Positions 9,542-18,855 of a stretch of DNA of 64,000 bases are shown in pieces. Under the pieces are notes generated by a model. It did not search any database and was not told where the DNA came from. It saw only the letters and a list, made by a program, of their open reading frames with translations. Position 1 is the stretch's first letter, and every line of letters starts with the position of its first letter. Source of the DNA: Clostridium sp. OS1-26 (GTDB lineage: Bacteria; Bacillota; Clostridia; Clostridiales; Clostridiaceae); NCBI RefSeq assembly GCF_030915445.1, contig NZ_CP133264.1, positions 3,815,208 through 3,879,207 on the forward strand. The letters run 5' to 3'. The translations under genes were made by a program, and so were the position numbers.

Positions 9542-10291
9542 ATGGTATACGATGAAACACTGCAAAAGCATATAAGATGTAAAATTGGAGATGTAGCAGA
9601 ATATGTTTTAATTCCTGGCGACCCTGCAAGGGCAAAAAGAATAGCAGAAAGATTTGATAGCTATGAAAAGATAGCTGAAAATAGAGAATATGTTATATAT
9701 ACAGGAATTAAGGATGGAGTTAAATTAAGTGTATGTTCAACAGGAATTGGAGGGGCTTCAACAGCAATTGCTATGGAGGAACTTTCAAGACTAGGTGCAC
9801 ATACATTTATAAGGGTAGGCTCAGCAGGAGGCAGAAGGGAAAACATCCCTGTTGGAGGTGTAGTAGTTGTAAATGCAGCAGTTAGGGGAGAGGGTACAAG
9901 CAAGGAATATCTCCCAGATATATACCCAGCAGTTGCAGATTTAGATATAACAAATTCACTCTTAGAAGCGGGAAGGGAATATCTAAAGGAAGAAGAATGT
10001 CATGTTGGAATGAGCCTTACAAGGGATGCATATTACATGCAAAACCAAGGGCTAAATGAACAATTAATGAATACACAAGTAGCTGTTTCAGAAATGGAAT
10101 GCGCCACTGTATTTATTGTTGCTGCTAAAAGAGGACTTAAGGCAGGAGCAATAGTTGGTACAGATTCAAATATTATTAAGAAACACCAGTTTACACTTGA
10201 GGAAAAGGATAGATTATACTGGGAAGCTGAAAAGAAAACAATTAATATTGCTGTAAACGCAATAGTTAAGTTGGCAAAATCTCAAAAGTAA
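9542..10291 (+). CDS. Nucleoside phosphorylase (uridine/purine nucleoside phosphorylase family)
   Basis: A 249-residue PNP/UDP-family enzyme. GDPARAKRIAERF near residue 26, GSAGGRRE near residue 92 and the substrate-binding SEMECATVF near residue 185 are typical of uridine-phosphorylase-like proteins. It cleaves a nucleoside with phosphate, giving base plus ribose-1-phosphate. Start ATG has a GAGGGA site and lies two bases after ade, implying co-translation. Next to adenine deaminase, a purine nucleoside substrate is as likely as uridine. Confidence 0.88.
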   Translation: MVYDETLQKHIRCKIGDVAEYVLIPGDPARAKRIAERFDSYEKIAENREYVIYTGIKDGVKLSVCSTGIGGASTAIAMEELSRLGAHTFIRVGSAGGRRENIPVGGVVVVNAAVRGEGTSKEYLPDIYPAVADLDITNSLLEAGREYLKEEECHVGMSLTRDAYYMQNQGLNEQLMNTQVAVSEMECATVFIVAAKRGLKAGAIVGTDSNIIKKHQFTLEEKDRLYWEAEKKTINIAVNAIVKLAKSQK

Positions 10292-10304
10292 AGGAGAATT
10301 ATGC

Positions 10305-10334
10305 GGAAAGTTAGTTTTCTAGTTAGTTTCCCTA
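10305..10334. repeat. Solo copy of the end of palindrome A
   Basis: AAGTTA followed by TTTCTAGTTAGTTTCCCTA, with two differences, repeats the right end of the palindrome at 7739-7767. It stands alone just after the phosphorylase stop codon. It looks like a remnant of a second copy or an independent terminal repeat. Confidence 0.6.
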
Positions 10335-10399
10335 TAGATTAGCATATATAATAGTTATTTATAGCGGTGTAATTTAGATTATTACATGCTCTATGACAA

Positions 10400-10440
10400 A
10401 AGAACTATAAGTGGATTTTTAATTTGCTTATGGTTCTATT
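10400..10440. terminator. Hairpin between convergent genes (likely bidirectional terminator)
   Basis: AGAACTATAAG pairs with CTTATGGTTCT with one mismatch, and ATTTATTT follows on the plus strand. It sits exactly between the phosphorylase gene and the convergent glycosylase gene. Confidence 0.55.
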
Positions 10441-11237
10441 TATTTAGTAAAAGAATTTATTTCTTTTAGGCATCCTCTTCTTATAGGACATTCAGAACAA
10501 TTGGGATTCGTCGGTCTACACCAATTACGGCCAATATTCCAAAAGGGTGAAGTTAAAATACCTGGATATTCAGGGTTTAAAATTCTACCTATATTTATTA
10601 ACTCATTTAAATCATCTTTATTAACAAGTCCGGAACGTAAAAAAACCCTTTTAATATGAACATCAAAGGCTATGTCTACATTATTTTTATCTTCAACCTC
10701 TATCATGAAATCTCTTATTAATAACATTGCGCCTAATGCGGCTTTTTTCTGACTAATGCCTTTGAATTCATTTAATCTAGCTATTATTTCATTGGCAGTA
10801 GAGGGATATTTCCAAATATTATTTGCTGAGCCGCTATACTTTTCAATAAGGATTTTACATGCTGATAAAATATATTTCGATATTGCACCTGGATACCTGT
10901 GTAATGCAGGTTTTGTCTTAAAAAACACTTCAAATTCTTCCTCGCTATAATTAGCAATTTTATATATATCAAAATGACCTAATCTTTCTTTTAACTTATA
11001 GGGTAAGCTCCAAGCAACTTCTGTTTTAACGGATTGTTCTGCTATTAAGGCAAATAAAAAAGCGTTAGGATTTTCTAGTATGAATTTCTTTGCACTTCCT
11101 TCCAAAAATGTTCCCTTTGTTATGCTATGCTCATTACTAAGGATATCATAATATGATAAAATATCTTCTCTAATTAATTCAAAGGAATTCTTTTTTTTAT
11201 CAATGGGGTTGTTTAACGACAGATTCTTTTTGAGCAT
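10440..11237 (-). CDS. HhH-GPD base-excision DNA glycosylase, endonuclease III-like
   Basis: A 265-residue protein with the endonuclease III architecture. The helix-hairpin-helix FKGISQKKAALG near residue 175 includes the position of the catalytic lysine. The catalytic aspartate is in FDVHIKRVF, and a C-terminal [4Fe-4S] cluster has spacing C-x6-C-x2-C-x5-C. It should remove damaged bases from DNA. The ATG at 11237 has a GAGGAGG site 8 nt upstream; the frame extends to 11330 without a ribosome site. An N-terminal extension of about 60 residues is unlike classic Nth. The gene stands alone, convergent with the purine operon. Confidence 0.82.
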   Translation of the reverse strand: MLKKNLSLNNPIDKKKNSFELIREDILSYYDILSNEHSITKGTFLEGSAKKFILENPNAFLFALIAEQSVKTEVAWSLPYKLKERLGHFDIYKIANYSEEEFEVFFKTKPALHRYPGAISKYILSACKILIEKYSGSANNIWKYPSTANEIIARLNEFKGISQKKAALGAMLLIRDFMIEVEDKNNVDIAFDVHIKRVFLRSGLVNKDDLNELINIGRILNPEYPGILTSPFWNIGRNWCRPTNPNCSECPIRRGCLKEINSFTK

Positions 11238-11341
11238 ATTAAAGTCCTCCTCATACTTCATTAATAATGTGGTAAAGTATATCCTTATTACATTAAAATA
11301 TTCACTAAAAATCTTTTTTATAATATACAATAAACTTATTC

Positions 11342-11381
11342 GTGTATCAAAAATTGTGTATCAAAAACTTCGGCATGATAC
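11342..11381 (+). promoter_or_regulatory. Candidate upstream activator site for the sigma-54 promoter
   Basis: GTGTATCAAAAA occurs twice (11342-11353 and 11356-11367). GTATCA of the second copy is mirrored by TGATAC at 11376-11381. The site is about 45-80 bp upstream of the -24 box, where a LevR/CelR-type enhancer-binding protein would bind. The matching activator gene is further down the same operon. Confidence 0.5.
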
Positions 11382-11422
11382 AGATCAAATGAAAACAATT
11401 ACTATAGAAGGAGTTTACGATA

Positions 11423-11439
11423 TTGGCATGATTATTGCT
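11423..11439 (+). promoter_or_regulatory. Sigma-54 (-24/-12) promoter of the PTS operon
   Basis: TTGGCATGATTATTGCT has GG at 11425-11426 and GC at 11437-11438 with exactly ten bases between them, matching the RpoN consensus TTGGCAYG-N4-TTGCT. Transcription should start near 11450, about 30 nt before the IIB start codon. The operon also encodes a LevR-type sigma-54 activator, which supports the call. Confidence 0.85.
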
Positions 11440-11481
11440 TAGTAATTTAATATAAAAACAAATGTGAGGAGGAACTTATAT

Positions 11482-11787
11482 ATGAAAGTTTTAATGGTTT
11501 GTTCAGGAGGAATGTCTAGTGCAATAGTGGTTAAAGCTATAAAGACTGAAGCTGATAAACAAAATTTTCCACTAGAAATTAAGGCTGTGGGCACTTATGA
11601 ATTTGAAGATGAAATTAAATTAGGATATGACATGGCATTAGTTGCCCCACAAGTAAAACACAGATTAGAAGTTTTTAAAACACAGGCAGAAGGACTTAAT
11701 ATACCTGTTGAATTAATAGTTCCAATGGGATATACACCAATAGGTGCTCCAAAAGTATTAGAACAAATAAAAAGACATTCAAAATAA
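11482..11787 (+). CDS. PTS lactose/cellobiose-family enzyme IIB
   Basis: A 101-residue cytosolic phosphocarrier. The phosphorylated cysteine is in LMVCSGGMSS near residue 8, as in cellobiose/chitobiose IIB proteins, and the alpha/beta fold continues through VALVAPQVKHR-like sequence. ATG 11482 follows a GAGGAGGAAC site; a longer frame to 11464 lies inside the ribosome site. It passes phosphate from IIA to the sugar carried by IIC. It is the first gene after the sigma-54 promoter. Confidence 0.92.
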   Translation: MKVLMVCSGGMSSAIVVKAIKTEADKQNFPLEIKAVGTYEFEDEIKLGYDMALVAPQVKHRLEVFKTQAEGLNIPVELIVPMGYTPIGAPKVLEQIKRHSK

Positions 11788-11806
11788 TATTAAGGGGGGA
11801 CTTAAA

Positions 11807-13084
11807 ATGAAATTAATTTTTGAGCTTTTAGAGAAATATCTTTTGCCGCCTATGACAAAATTGGCAGAACAAAGACATCTTAGAGCTATACGTGATGGTA
11901 TCGTTTCAACTATACCACTTATAATTGTAGGCAGTTTTTTCTTAGTTATTGCCTTTCCACCTGTAAATTCATGGGCGGAAATGGTGAAGCCTTATATAGG
12001 AAGGATATTATATCCTTATAGATTAACTATGGGAATTATGGCCTTATATGCATCCTTTGGGATAGGATATAGTCTTGCCAAATCTTATAAGCTAGATTCA
12101 TTAGCTGGAGGTAGTTTATCCGTAGCAGCATTTTTATTGACAAGCTTACCAGTAGCAGTTAAAGAAAACGATTTAGGTTGGGTCTTACCTTTAGGCAATC
12201 TTGGCGGTGCAGGAATGTTCGTAGCTATATTAATGGCTATTTTTGCTGTAGAAACTCTAAGATTTACAAAGGAAAAGAATTTAACAATTAAAATGCCAGA
12301 AGGAGTACCGGAATCTGTTGCAAACTCCTTTGCAGCATTAATACCAGCAACAATTATTATAGTTGTATTATGGATAGTTAGAGACTTATTAAACTTTGAT
12401 ATACAACAGTTTATAATGAGTATATTTGAGCCTCTTGTAGTTGCAGGAGATACTTTAGGCGGAGTATTAGTCCCTACCTTCCTTATTACTTTACTTTGGG
12501 CATGTGGTATTCATGGAGACTCTATTGTTGGTACAGTAGCAAGACCTATATGGCTTGTTTTATTAGATGAAAATACAAAGGCATTAGCAGCAGGCACAGC
12601 AATACCACACATAGCTCCAGAACCATTCTTTCAATGGTTTGTATGGATAGGAGGTTCAGGTGCTACTATAGGTTTAGTTCTTTTAATGATGAGGTCTAAA
12701 TCACAATATTTAAAAGATATAGGTAGAGTATCCTTAATTCCAGGTATTTGCAACATTAATGAACCAGTAATATTTGGTGCACCAATAATGCTAAACCCAT
12801 TATTCCTTATACCATTTATTTTAGGACCAATATTATCGGCATTTATATCATATTTTGCAATGTATTTTAATATAGTAGCCAGACCGGTAATACAAGCGCC
12901 ATGGACACTTCCAGCACCAATAGGTGCATACCTTGCTACAAAAGGAGATTGGAAGGCTATAGTTCTTGTTTTAGTTAATATAGCAATTACAACAGTAATA
13001 TACTACCCATTCTTCAAAGCTTACGAGAAAAAATTACTTCAAGAGCAAGGAATAAGTGAAGAAGATAATACATTAAATGCTTAA
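11807..13084 (+). CDS. PTS cellobiose-family enzyme IIC
   Basis: A 425-residue membrane permease with about ten hydrophobic segments and the family motif NINEPVIFGAPIMLNP near residue 310. It translocates and, with IIB, phosphorylates a beta-linked disaccharide. The ATG has a strong GGGGGGA site. IIB, IIC and IIA are separate proteins here, with IIA two genes downstream. The actual sugar could be cellobiose, chitobiose or a muropeptide disaccharide, judging from the neighbours. Confidence 0.92.
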   Translation: MKLIFELLEKYLLPPMTKLAEQRHLRAIRDGIVSTIPLIIVGSFFLVIAFPPVNSWAEMVKPYIGRILYPYRLTMGIMALYASFGIGYSLAKSYKLDSLAGGSLSVAAFLLTSLPVAVKENDLGWVLPLGNLGGAGMFVAILMAIFAVETLRFTKEKNLTIKMPEGVPESVANSFAALIPATIIIVVLWIVRDLLNFDIQQFIMSIFEPLVVAGDTLGGVLVPTFLITLLWACGIHGDSIVGTVARPIWLVLLDENTKALAAGTAIPHIAPEPFFQWFVWIGGSGATIGLVLLMMRSKSQYLKDIGRVSLIPGICNINEPVIFGAPIMLNPLFLIPFILGPILSAFISYFAMYFNIVARPVIQAPWTLPAPIGAYLATKGDWKAIVLVLVNIAITTVIYYPFFKAYEKKLLQEQGISEEDNTLNA

Positions 13085-13100
13085 TAATATAAGGAAAATT

Positions 13101-13176
13101 ATAGTTAGGTGAATTAAAATTCATCTAACTATTAATTTAACTCGTTGTGCTAGCAACTAGCACAACAGGTTAATTT
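13101..13176. repeat. Tandem hairpins between PTS IIC and the GH4 gene
   Basis: The first hairpin is ATAGTTAGGTGAATT pairing with AATTCATCTAACTAT (13101-13132). The second places GTTGTGCTAG/CTAGCACAAC inside AATTTAAC/GTTAATTT. The second contains AACTCGTTGTGCT...AACAG, closely matching the apical loop of the two long palindromes. No U-tract follows, so this is probably an mRNA-processing or stability element, or a short member of that repeat family. Confidence 0.6.
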
Positions 13177-13238
13177 AAAGTTAAGAGAGCAATTATGCAG
13201 TAAGTAATAACAGCCTATAAATTTGGAGGTGTCGGATT

Positions 13239-14558
13239 ATGAAGGAACTTAAAGTAGTTGTAATAGGAGGGGGAAGTAGTTATACCCCAGAAATAATAGA
13301 AGGATTTTTAAAGAGAATATCAGAATTATCTATTAAAGAGATACATTTAGTGGACATAAAAGAGGGAGAAGAAAAATTAAGTATAGTAGGCAGCCTAGCA
13401 AGAAGAATGATAGAAAAAGCAGGACTAAATATAAAATTAGTTCAAACCTTAAATAGAAGAGAAGCCCTTAAGGATGCGGATTTTGTAGTTACACAATTTA
13501 GAGTAGGCGGATTAGATGCGAGAGCAAGGGATGAAAGATTTCCTTTAAAATATAAAGTATTGGGTCAAGAAACAACAGGACCAGGCGGTTTTGCTAAAGC
13601 CCTTAGAACTATACCTGTAATGCTTGATATATGCAAGGATATAAAAGAAGTATGTCCAGATGCTTGGCTTATAAATTTTACGAATCCATCAGGATTAGTT
13701 ACAGAGGCTGTATTAAAATATACTGATATAAAGTGCATAGGTTTATGTAATGTACCTATACACATGGCAATGGATGTAGCAAATATGCTGGAAGTACCTT
13801 ATATAGATATTTTTATAGAGTTTGCTGGCTTAAACCATTTGGTATGGGGTAAAAAAGTCTGGTATAAGGATAAGGACGTAACTAAGGAAGTTATTGAAAA
13901 ACTTCTTGATGGTGCAGTGCTTAATATGAAAAATATATCTAACTTAAAATGGGACGGGGATTTTTTAAGAGCCTTAGGAATGATTCCTTGTCCATATCAC
14001 AGATATTTTTATATGACAGATAAAATGGTTGAGGAAGAAATAGAAGCTGCTGAGGATTGTAACAAGGGTACAAGGGCAGAACAGGTAAAGGCAGTAGAAA
14101 AAACGCTATTTGAGCTTTATAAATCACCTGAACTTAATGTTAAGCCTAAAGAATTAGAAAAAAGAGGAGGGGCTTATTACTCAGATGCAGCAGTATCACT
14201 TATAAGTGCAATTTACAATGACAAAAGAGAAATTCATACAGTTAACACCTTAAACAATGGAATAATTAAAGGAATACCTGATAATTCTGTTATAGAAACA
14301 AACTGTATAATAGACAGCAGAGGAGCAACTCCACTTAGCTTAAAAGGAGATTTACCAATAGAAGTAAAGGGATTAATTCAAGCTGTAAAAAGCTATGAAG
14401 TACTTGCTGTAGAGGCGGCAGTTAAGGGAGATAAGGAAAAGGCACTGTTAGCTTTAGCAAGTCATCCTTTAGTTCCATCCGTAACTGTAGCAAAAGATTT
14501 GTTAGATGACTTACTTATGATAAATAAAGAATATTTACCACAATTTAAATTAGATTAG
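13239..14558 (+). CDS. 6-phospho-beta-glucosidase, glycoside hydrolase family 4
   Basis: A 439-residue GH4 enzyme. The N-terminal Rossmann fold starts VVVIGGGSSYTPE for NAD, QFRVGGLDARARDE is the family signature, and the metal-binding cysteine is in GLCNVP near residue 171. GH4 enzymes use NAD and a divalent metal to cleave 6-phosphorylated glycosides, here the product of the PTS encoded alongside. The ATG has a GGAGGTG site. Relatives are LicH and CelF/ChbF; the sequence alone does not separate glucose- from N-acetylglucosamine-type substrates. Confidence 0.92.
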   Translation: MKELKVVVIGGGSSYTPEIIEGFLKRISELSIKEIHLVDIKEGEEKLSIVGSLARRMIEKAGLNIKLVQTLNRREALKDADFVVTQFRVGGLDARARDERFPLKYKVLGQETTGPGGFAKALRTIPVMLDICKDIKEVCPDAWLINFTNPSGLVTEAVLKYTDIKCIGLCNVPIHMAMDVANMLEVPYIDIFIEFAGLNHLVWGKKVWYKDKDVTKEVIEKLLDGAVLNMKNISNLKWDGDFLRALGMIPCPYHRYFYMTDKMVEEEIEAAEDCNKGTRAEQVKAVEKTLFELYKSPELNVKPKELEKRGGAYYSDAAVSLISAIYNDKREIHTVNTLNNGIIKGIPDNSVIETNCIIDSRGATPLSLKGDLPIEVKGLIQAVKSYEVLAVEAAVKGDKEKALLALASHPLVPSVTVAKDLLDDLLMINKEYLPQFKLD

Positions 14559-14598
14559 TTAACAATAAGAAAATAATTTGACTTTGGAGGTTTTATCA

Positions 14599-14901
14599 AT
14601 GGAAGAGCATATTTTCAATATAATTTCTCATAGCGGAGATGCAAGAGGCTATGCTTATGAAGCATTAAAAGCAGCAAAAGCAGGAGATATGGAAAAAGCA
14701 GAGGAAAGATTAAAAAAAGCACAGGAAGAGTTAGATTTAGCTCACAACACCCAAACAAAGTTAATTCAAGCAGAATTAAACGGAGATTCATTTAAGGCTT
14801 CTCTTTTGATGATACATGCACAAGATCAGCTTATGACTGCTATATCAGAAAAAAATCTAATTGAAGAGATGGTTGATATGTATAGAGAACTAAGAAAATA
14901 A
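14599..14901 (+). CDS. PTS lactose/cellobiose-family enzyme IIA
   Basis: A 100-residue helical phosphocarrier with the phospho-histidine in LMIHAQDQLM near residue 77, and the alanine-rich first helix IISHSGDARGYAYEALKAA. The ATG at 14599 follows TTGGAGG; an upstream in-frame start at 14578 has no site. It receives phosphate from HPr and gives it to IIB, completing the transporter. Confidence 0.92.
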   Translation: MEEHIFNIISHSGDARGYAYEALKAAKAGDMEKAEERLKKAQEELDLAHNTQTKLIQAELNGDSFKASLLMIHAQDQLMTAISEKNLIEEMVDMYRELRK

Positions 14902-14919
14902 TTTTAGGGGGAAATAATT

Positions 14920-15195
14920 ATGAAGTTATTTTACGGCATAGCATTTATAGCTTTAATGCTAGTTGGTGTTAAGCTATCTAATATTATAACCAAAAGATTT
15001 AAGATTAATAGATGGCTTTTAGCCTTGAGTGCCCCTTTGGTTATAATGGTACCTATGATAGTTTTTGATATAAAAAATCCTTGGATATTGAATTTATTAA
15101 TAGTTATATTCTCCATTATGTGTATAATGTTCTTTGAAATATCCAAGGGGATTATAGAACAAAGAGAAAAAGAATTAAAAAAATACAGAAAATAG
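14920..15195 (+). CDS. Small membrane protein, function unknown
   Basis: A 91-residue protein with three hydrophobic segments (about residues 3-20, 32-48 and 55-75) and a highly charged C-terminus ending EKELKKYRK. It has a GGGGGA ribosome site and sits 18 nt after PTS IIA, so it is transcribed with the operon. No family is recognised; a role linked to the PTS is guesswork. Confidence 0.7.
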   Translation: MKLFYGIAFIALMLVGVKLSNIITKRFKINRWLLALSAPLVIMVPMIVFDIKNPWILNLLIVIFSIMCIMFFEISKGIIEQREKELKKYRK

Positions 15196-15260
15196 TGATT
15201 AGTAGTTTAATATCCATTATATTATTTATATAGAGTGATATAAATAAGGCGGTTATAGAA

Positions 15261-17932
15261 ATGAAAAATCAGGAGATAGTATACGAATCATTGAGGAAAA
15301 TTTGCGTAGAACAAATTAAAAAAGAAGCTATAAATATTGGAGTAAGTACAGAAAAATTGTCCTTATATTTAAATATGCGAAGGGCAAATGTGTCTAGAGA
15401 ACTAAATAAATTAGTTGCTGAAGGTAAAGTTAAAAAAGAAAAGGGAAAGCCTGTACTTTATTATGTTGAGCTTAATGAAAAGGATTATATATGTGAAGAT
15501 AAAGCTGAGGCACCATCTATTTTTGACACTATAATAGGAAGAGATGCAAGTCTAAAAAATCAAATATCCTTAGCAAAGGCAGCGATAGTATATCCTCCGA
15601 GTGGTCTTCATAGTCTTATAATTGGAGAAACTGGAGTTGGAAAATCATATTTTGCAAAATGCATGTTTAAATATGCTTTGGAAATTGGAAGAATAAAAGA
15701 AAAGGATAGATTTGCAGTTTTTAATTGCGCTGATTATGCTAATAATCCTCAACTTCTAATAGGACATTTATTTGGAGTAAAGAAGGGAACATACACTGGT
15801 GCAAGTGAGGATAGAGAAGGCATTATAGAAAGGGGAAGAGATGGTATATTATTTTTAGATGAGGTTCACAGACTTCCGCCAGAAGGACAGGAAATGCTTT
15901 TTACCTTGATAGATGAAGGAAAATATATGCCACTGGGAGGAACAGAGGGAATACCTATAAATGTGATGATTATAAGTGCAACTACAGAAAATATAGGCTC
16001 CACTCTTTTAAAGACTTTTACAAGAAGAATTCCGGTAACTATAGCACTTCCTGCCTTAAGAGATAGAAGGGCAACAGAACGGTTAGAATTAATACAAAGA
16101 TTTTTGCAGATGAATCTAAAAGAATATCTAAAAAAATAAACATAGATGAAGAAGTAATTACTGCATTATTAAATTACGATTGTTTAAATAATATAGGACA
16201 ACTAAAAAGTGATATTCAGATAGCATCAGCTAAAGCCTTTTTAAGAAACATTTTTAATGAGGAGGATATCCATATTAAAGTAGAGGATTTTTCCTATGAG
16301 GTTAAAGGTGGACTTTTAGCTTCAAAGAAAATAAACCCAAGAGGGTTAAAGATGAGTTTTAGTGATGAACTAAGAAAGGGCATCAATTATGATATAGAGG
16401 ATAAATACAGTGTTTCTAGAGATATATATGAATTCATAGAGGAAAGGACAAAAATATTAACTGCTAAGGGCTTAGATCAGGAGGAAATAAAAAGTAAACT
16501 TACTAGTGATGTTGAAGAATTTATAAACACATATATTCTAAGTATTAGAGAAGAAAATGATAAAGATGATATAAAAAGGATAGTAAATAATGAATTATAT
16601 GAGTTTTTAAAAAGCTTTATGCATTTAGCTGAATATAAACTTAAAAGGAAAATTCCACAGAATATATTCTTAGGTCTATTGTTACACATAGATACTTTTC
16701 TAGCTAGAATAAAAGAAAATAGAGGAATTGAAAATACAAAAATAGATGAAATAAGAAAAAAATATCCTGAAGAATTTAAATTAGCATTAAGTTTAGCTTA
16801 TAAACTAGAAGAAAAGTATGAAATTACAATACCAATAGGAGAGATTGGTTTTATAACTATGTTTTTTGCCGCTGAAAATAAAAAAGTAAGAAGTAAGGTA
16901 GCGGTAGTAGTGGCTATGCATGGAAACACAACAGCGACTTCAATAGCTGAAGTTGCAAATCAGCTGCTTAACATCAATCATGTAGCAGGCTTTGATATGC
17001 CATTATCCATGAAGCCAGAAGAAGCTTTAATAAAAATTCAAGAATTGATAAAAGAAAAGGATCAAGGTAGAGGAGCGGTACTTTTAGTTGATATGGGATC
17101 CTTAAAATTCTTTGGGAAAATTATAAATGAAAATACAGGTATATATGTTGAAACTATAGATATGATAACTACTGCTACTGTAATAGAAGCTGCAAGAAAA
17201 GCAATACTATATGAAAATATAGATGAAATAGTTAAGTGTGTAAAGAGAGAAAGCAGATATATAGGAGATTTTATAGAGAAAAAGGTTAAGGCAGATAAAA
17301 AAGCAATAGTTACAGCTTGCTCAACGGGGGAAGGTACTGCTATAAAATTAAAAGAACTTGCTTCAATTAATTTTGAAAGCGATAAATACGAAATAATAAA
17401 TCTCAGCATTAAGGACAGAGAAGAATTTTATAATGCCATTGATAACATAAGAAAAAAATACACAATTGCATATGTTATAAGTGCTTTTGACCCTCAGCTT
17501 GAGGGTGTGGAATATATTCCTATAGATAGATTTTTTAAAGAATTTGTTGGAGAGGATTTTGAAGAAAAGGTTAATGATGAAGATATGATAAGCATAATAA
17601 ATAAGGTTTACAAAGATCATCTTAACATAAATAACTGTGATTTTATAATAAGAAAATTTATAAAAACTCTTTCAAATATGAAATACTCCCATGGAATTCA
17701 TGTAGATGAAGATAAATTGATGGGTTTACTAATGCATTTTGGATGTGTTTTAGAAAAATTGATAAATAAAGAAGAAACGACAAGTTGTAAAAATTTATCT
17801 TTAATTAAAGCTAGATATGGTGACTTGTTCAAAGATTTAAAAACAAGTATAAAAGATATAGAAGAAAATCTTAATATTGAAATACCAGAAGATGAACTAG
17901 CTAATATCATAGAGATATTAGTTAACATATAA
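15261..17932 (+). pseudogene. LevR/CelR-type sigma-54-dependent PTS regulator, interrupted by a frameshift
   Basis: Two adjacent frames together encode one LevR-type protein of about 890 residues. The first (15261-16139) has an N-terminal winged helix, then an AAA+ module with Walker A GETGVGKS, the sigma-54 contact loop GTYTGA and Walker B ILFLDE. The second, open from about 16103 and running to 17932, carries a PRD, an EIIA-Man-like domain (VAMHGNTTA) and a second PRD. The frame changes at a run of five T near 16101-16105, where six would restore FFADESKR. LevR-type proteins activate sigma-54 promoters and are controlled by PTS phosphorylation. This is either a true null mutation, a phase-variable tract or a sequencing error. 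Confidence 0.85.
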
Positions 17933-17958
17933 TTTAGGTATTTGATTGGAGGAATTAG

Positions 17959-18852
17959 ATGAGATATATAATAGGTGTAGATGGAGGAGGAACTAAAACA
18001 GAAGCTATAGCCTATAATATGGAGGGTAAAGAAATATGTAGGGCAGTCACAGGATATGGAAGTTTAATAATAGATAAAAAGACAGCTGTAAATAATATTA
18101 TTCAAGCTATAGAAATCTGTGTGAACACATTAAAAGAAAATGAACTCATAGGAATTTATTTAGGACTTGCTGGTATAGAGGCTGGAGAAAATAAAAAAAT
18201 AGTAGAGAAGGCAGTAAAAAGTAAATTTAATACACATGTAGAGATTTACAATGACGCAGAACTAGCTTTTTATGCATTACTAAAAGGAGAAGAAGGAATT
18301 TTAGCTATTTCAGGCACTGGCTCTATAGCTTTAGGAATTTCAAAAGGTAAAAAGATAACCTCTGGAGGCTGGGGGCATCTTTTAGGCGATGAGGGAAGCG
18401 GATATAATATAGCTATAAATGCCTATAAAAGGATGATATACGAAGAAGAATTAGGCCTTGAAAAAAGCAAGCTGACAAAGACCTTATTAAAAGAGTTATC
18501 GATACAAAGTGTACAAGATATAAAAGGGATAGTTTATTATTCTACTAAAGATGAAATTGCCTCTATTATTCCAACCATAGTAAAATTAGCAGAAGAACAA
18601 GAGGAAAATGCATTGAGAATTCTTAAAGAAGCAGGAATGGAAATAGCTTTAATGGTACACAGGCTATGGAAAAAACTTAAGCTTCAGGGAACCATTAAAG
18701 TTGCCTTAAAGGGAAGCATTATAACAAAAATTAAGTTTGTAAGGGAAGCTTTTAATGCTCATTTATTAACCCTTATTGAAAGTGTAGAAATTATAGATGA
18801 GGATGTGTCTTCCTGTAAGGGCGCTTATTATTTAGCTGGGAGGAGACGATAG
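17959..18852 (+). CDS. BadF/BadG/BcrA-family sugar kinase (N-acetylglucosamine kinase-like)
   Basis: A 297-residue ASKHA-fold kinase. Phosphate-1 motif GVDGGGTKTEA at the N-terminus, phosphate-2 AISGTGSIALG near residue 118 and GGWGHLLGDEGSGY near residue 137 are characteristic of N-acetylglucosamine kinases in this family. It probably phosphorylates the unphosphorylated sugar released by the 6-phospho-glycosidases of the operon. The ATG has a GGAGGAA site, and MupG follows after three bases. Confidence 0.85.
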   Translation: MRYIIGVDGGGTKTEAIAYNMEGKEICRAVTGYGSLIIDKKTAVNNIIQAIEICVNTLKENELIGIYLGLAGIEAGENKKIVEKAVKSKFNTHVEIYNDAELAFYALLKGEEGILAISGTGSIALGISKGKKITSGGWGHLLGDEGSGYNIAINAYKRMIYEEELGLEKSKLTKTLLKELSIQSVQDIKGIVYYSTKDEIASIIPTIVKLAEEQEENALRILKEAGMEIALMVHRLWKKLKLQGTIKVALKGSIITKIKFVREAFNAHLLTLIESVEIIDEDVSSCKGAYYLAGRRR

Positions 18853-18855
18853 AAT

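Noticed and set aside
11203..11442. 79-codon plus-strand ORF over the glycosylase start and the sigma-54 promoter
   Set aside because: It overlaps the real gene on the other strand and covers promoter elements; no ribosome site.
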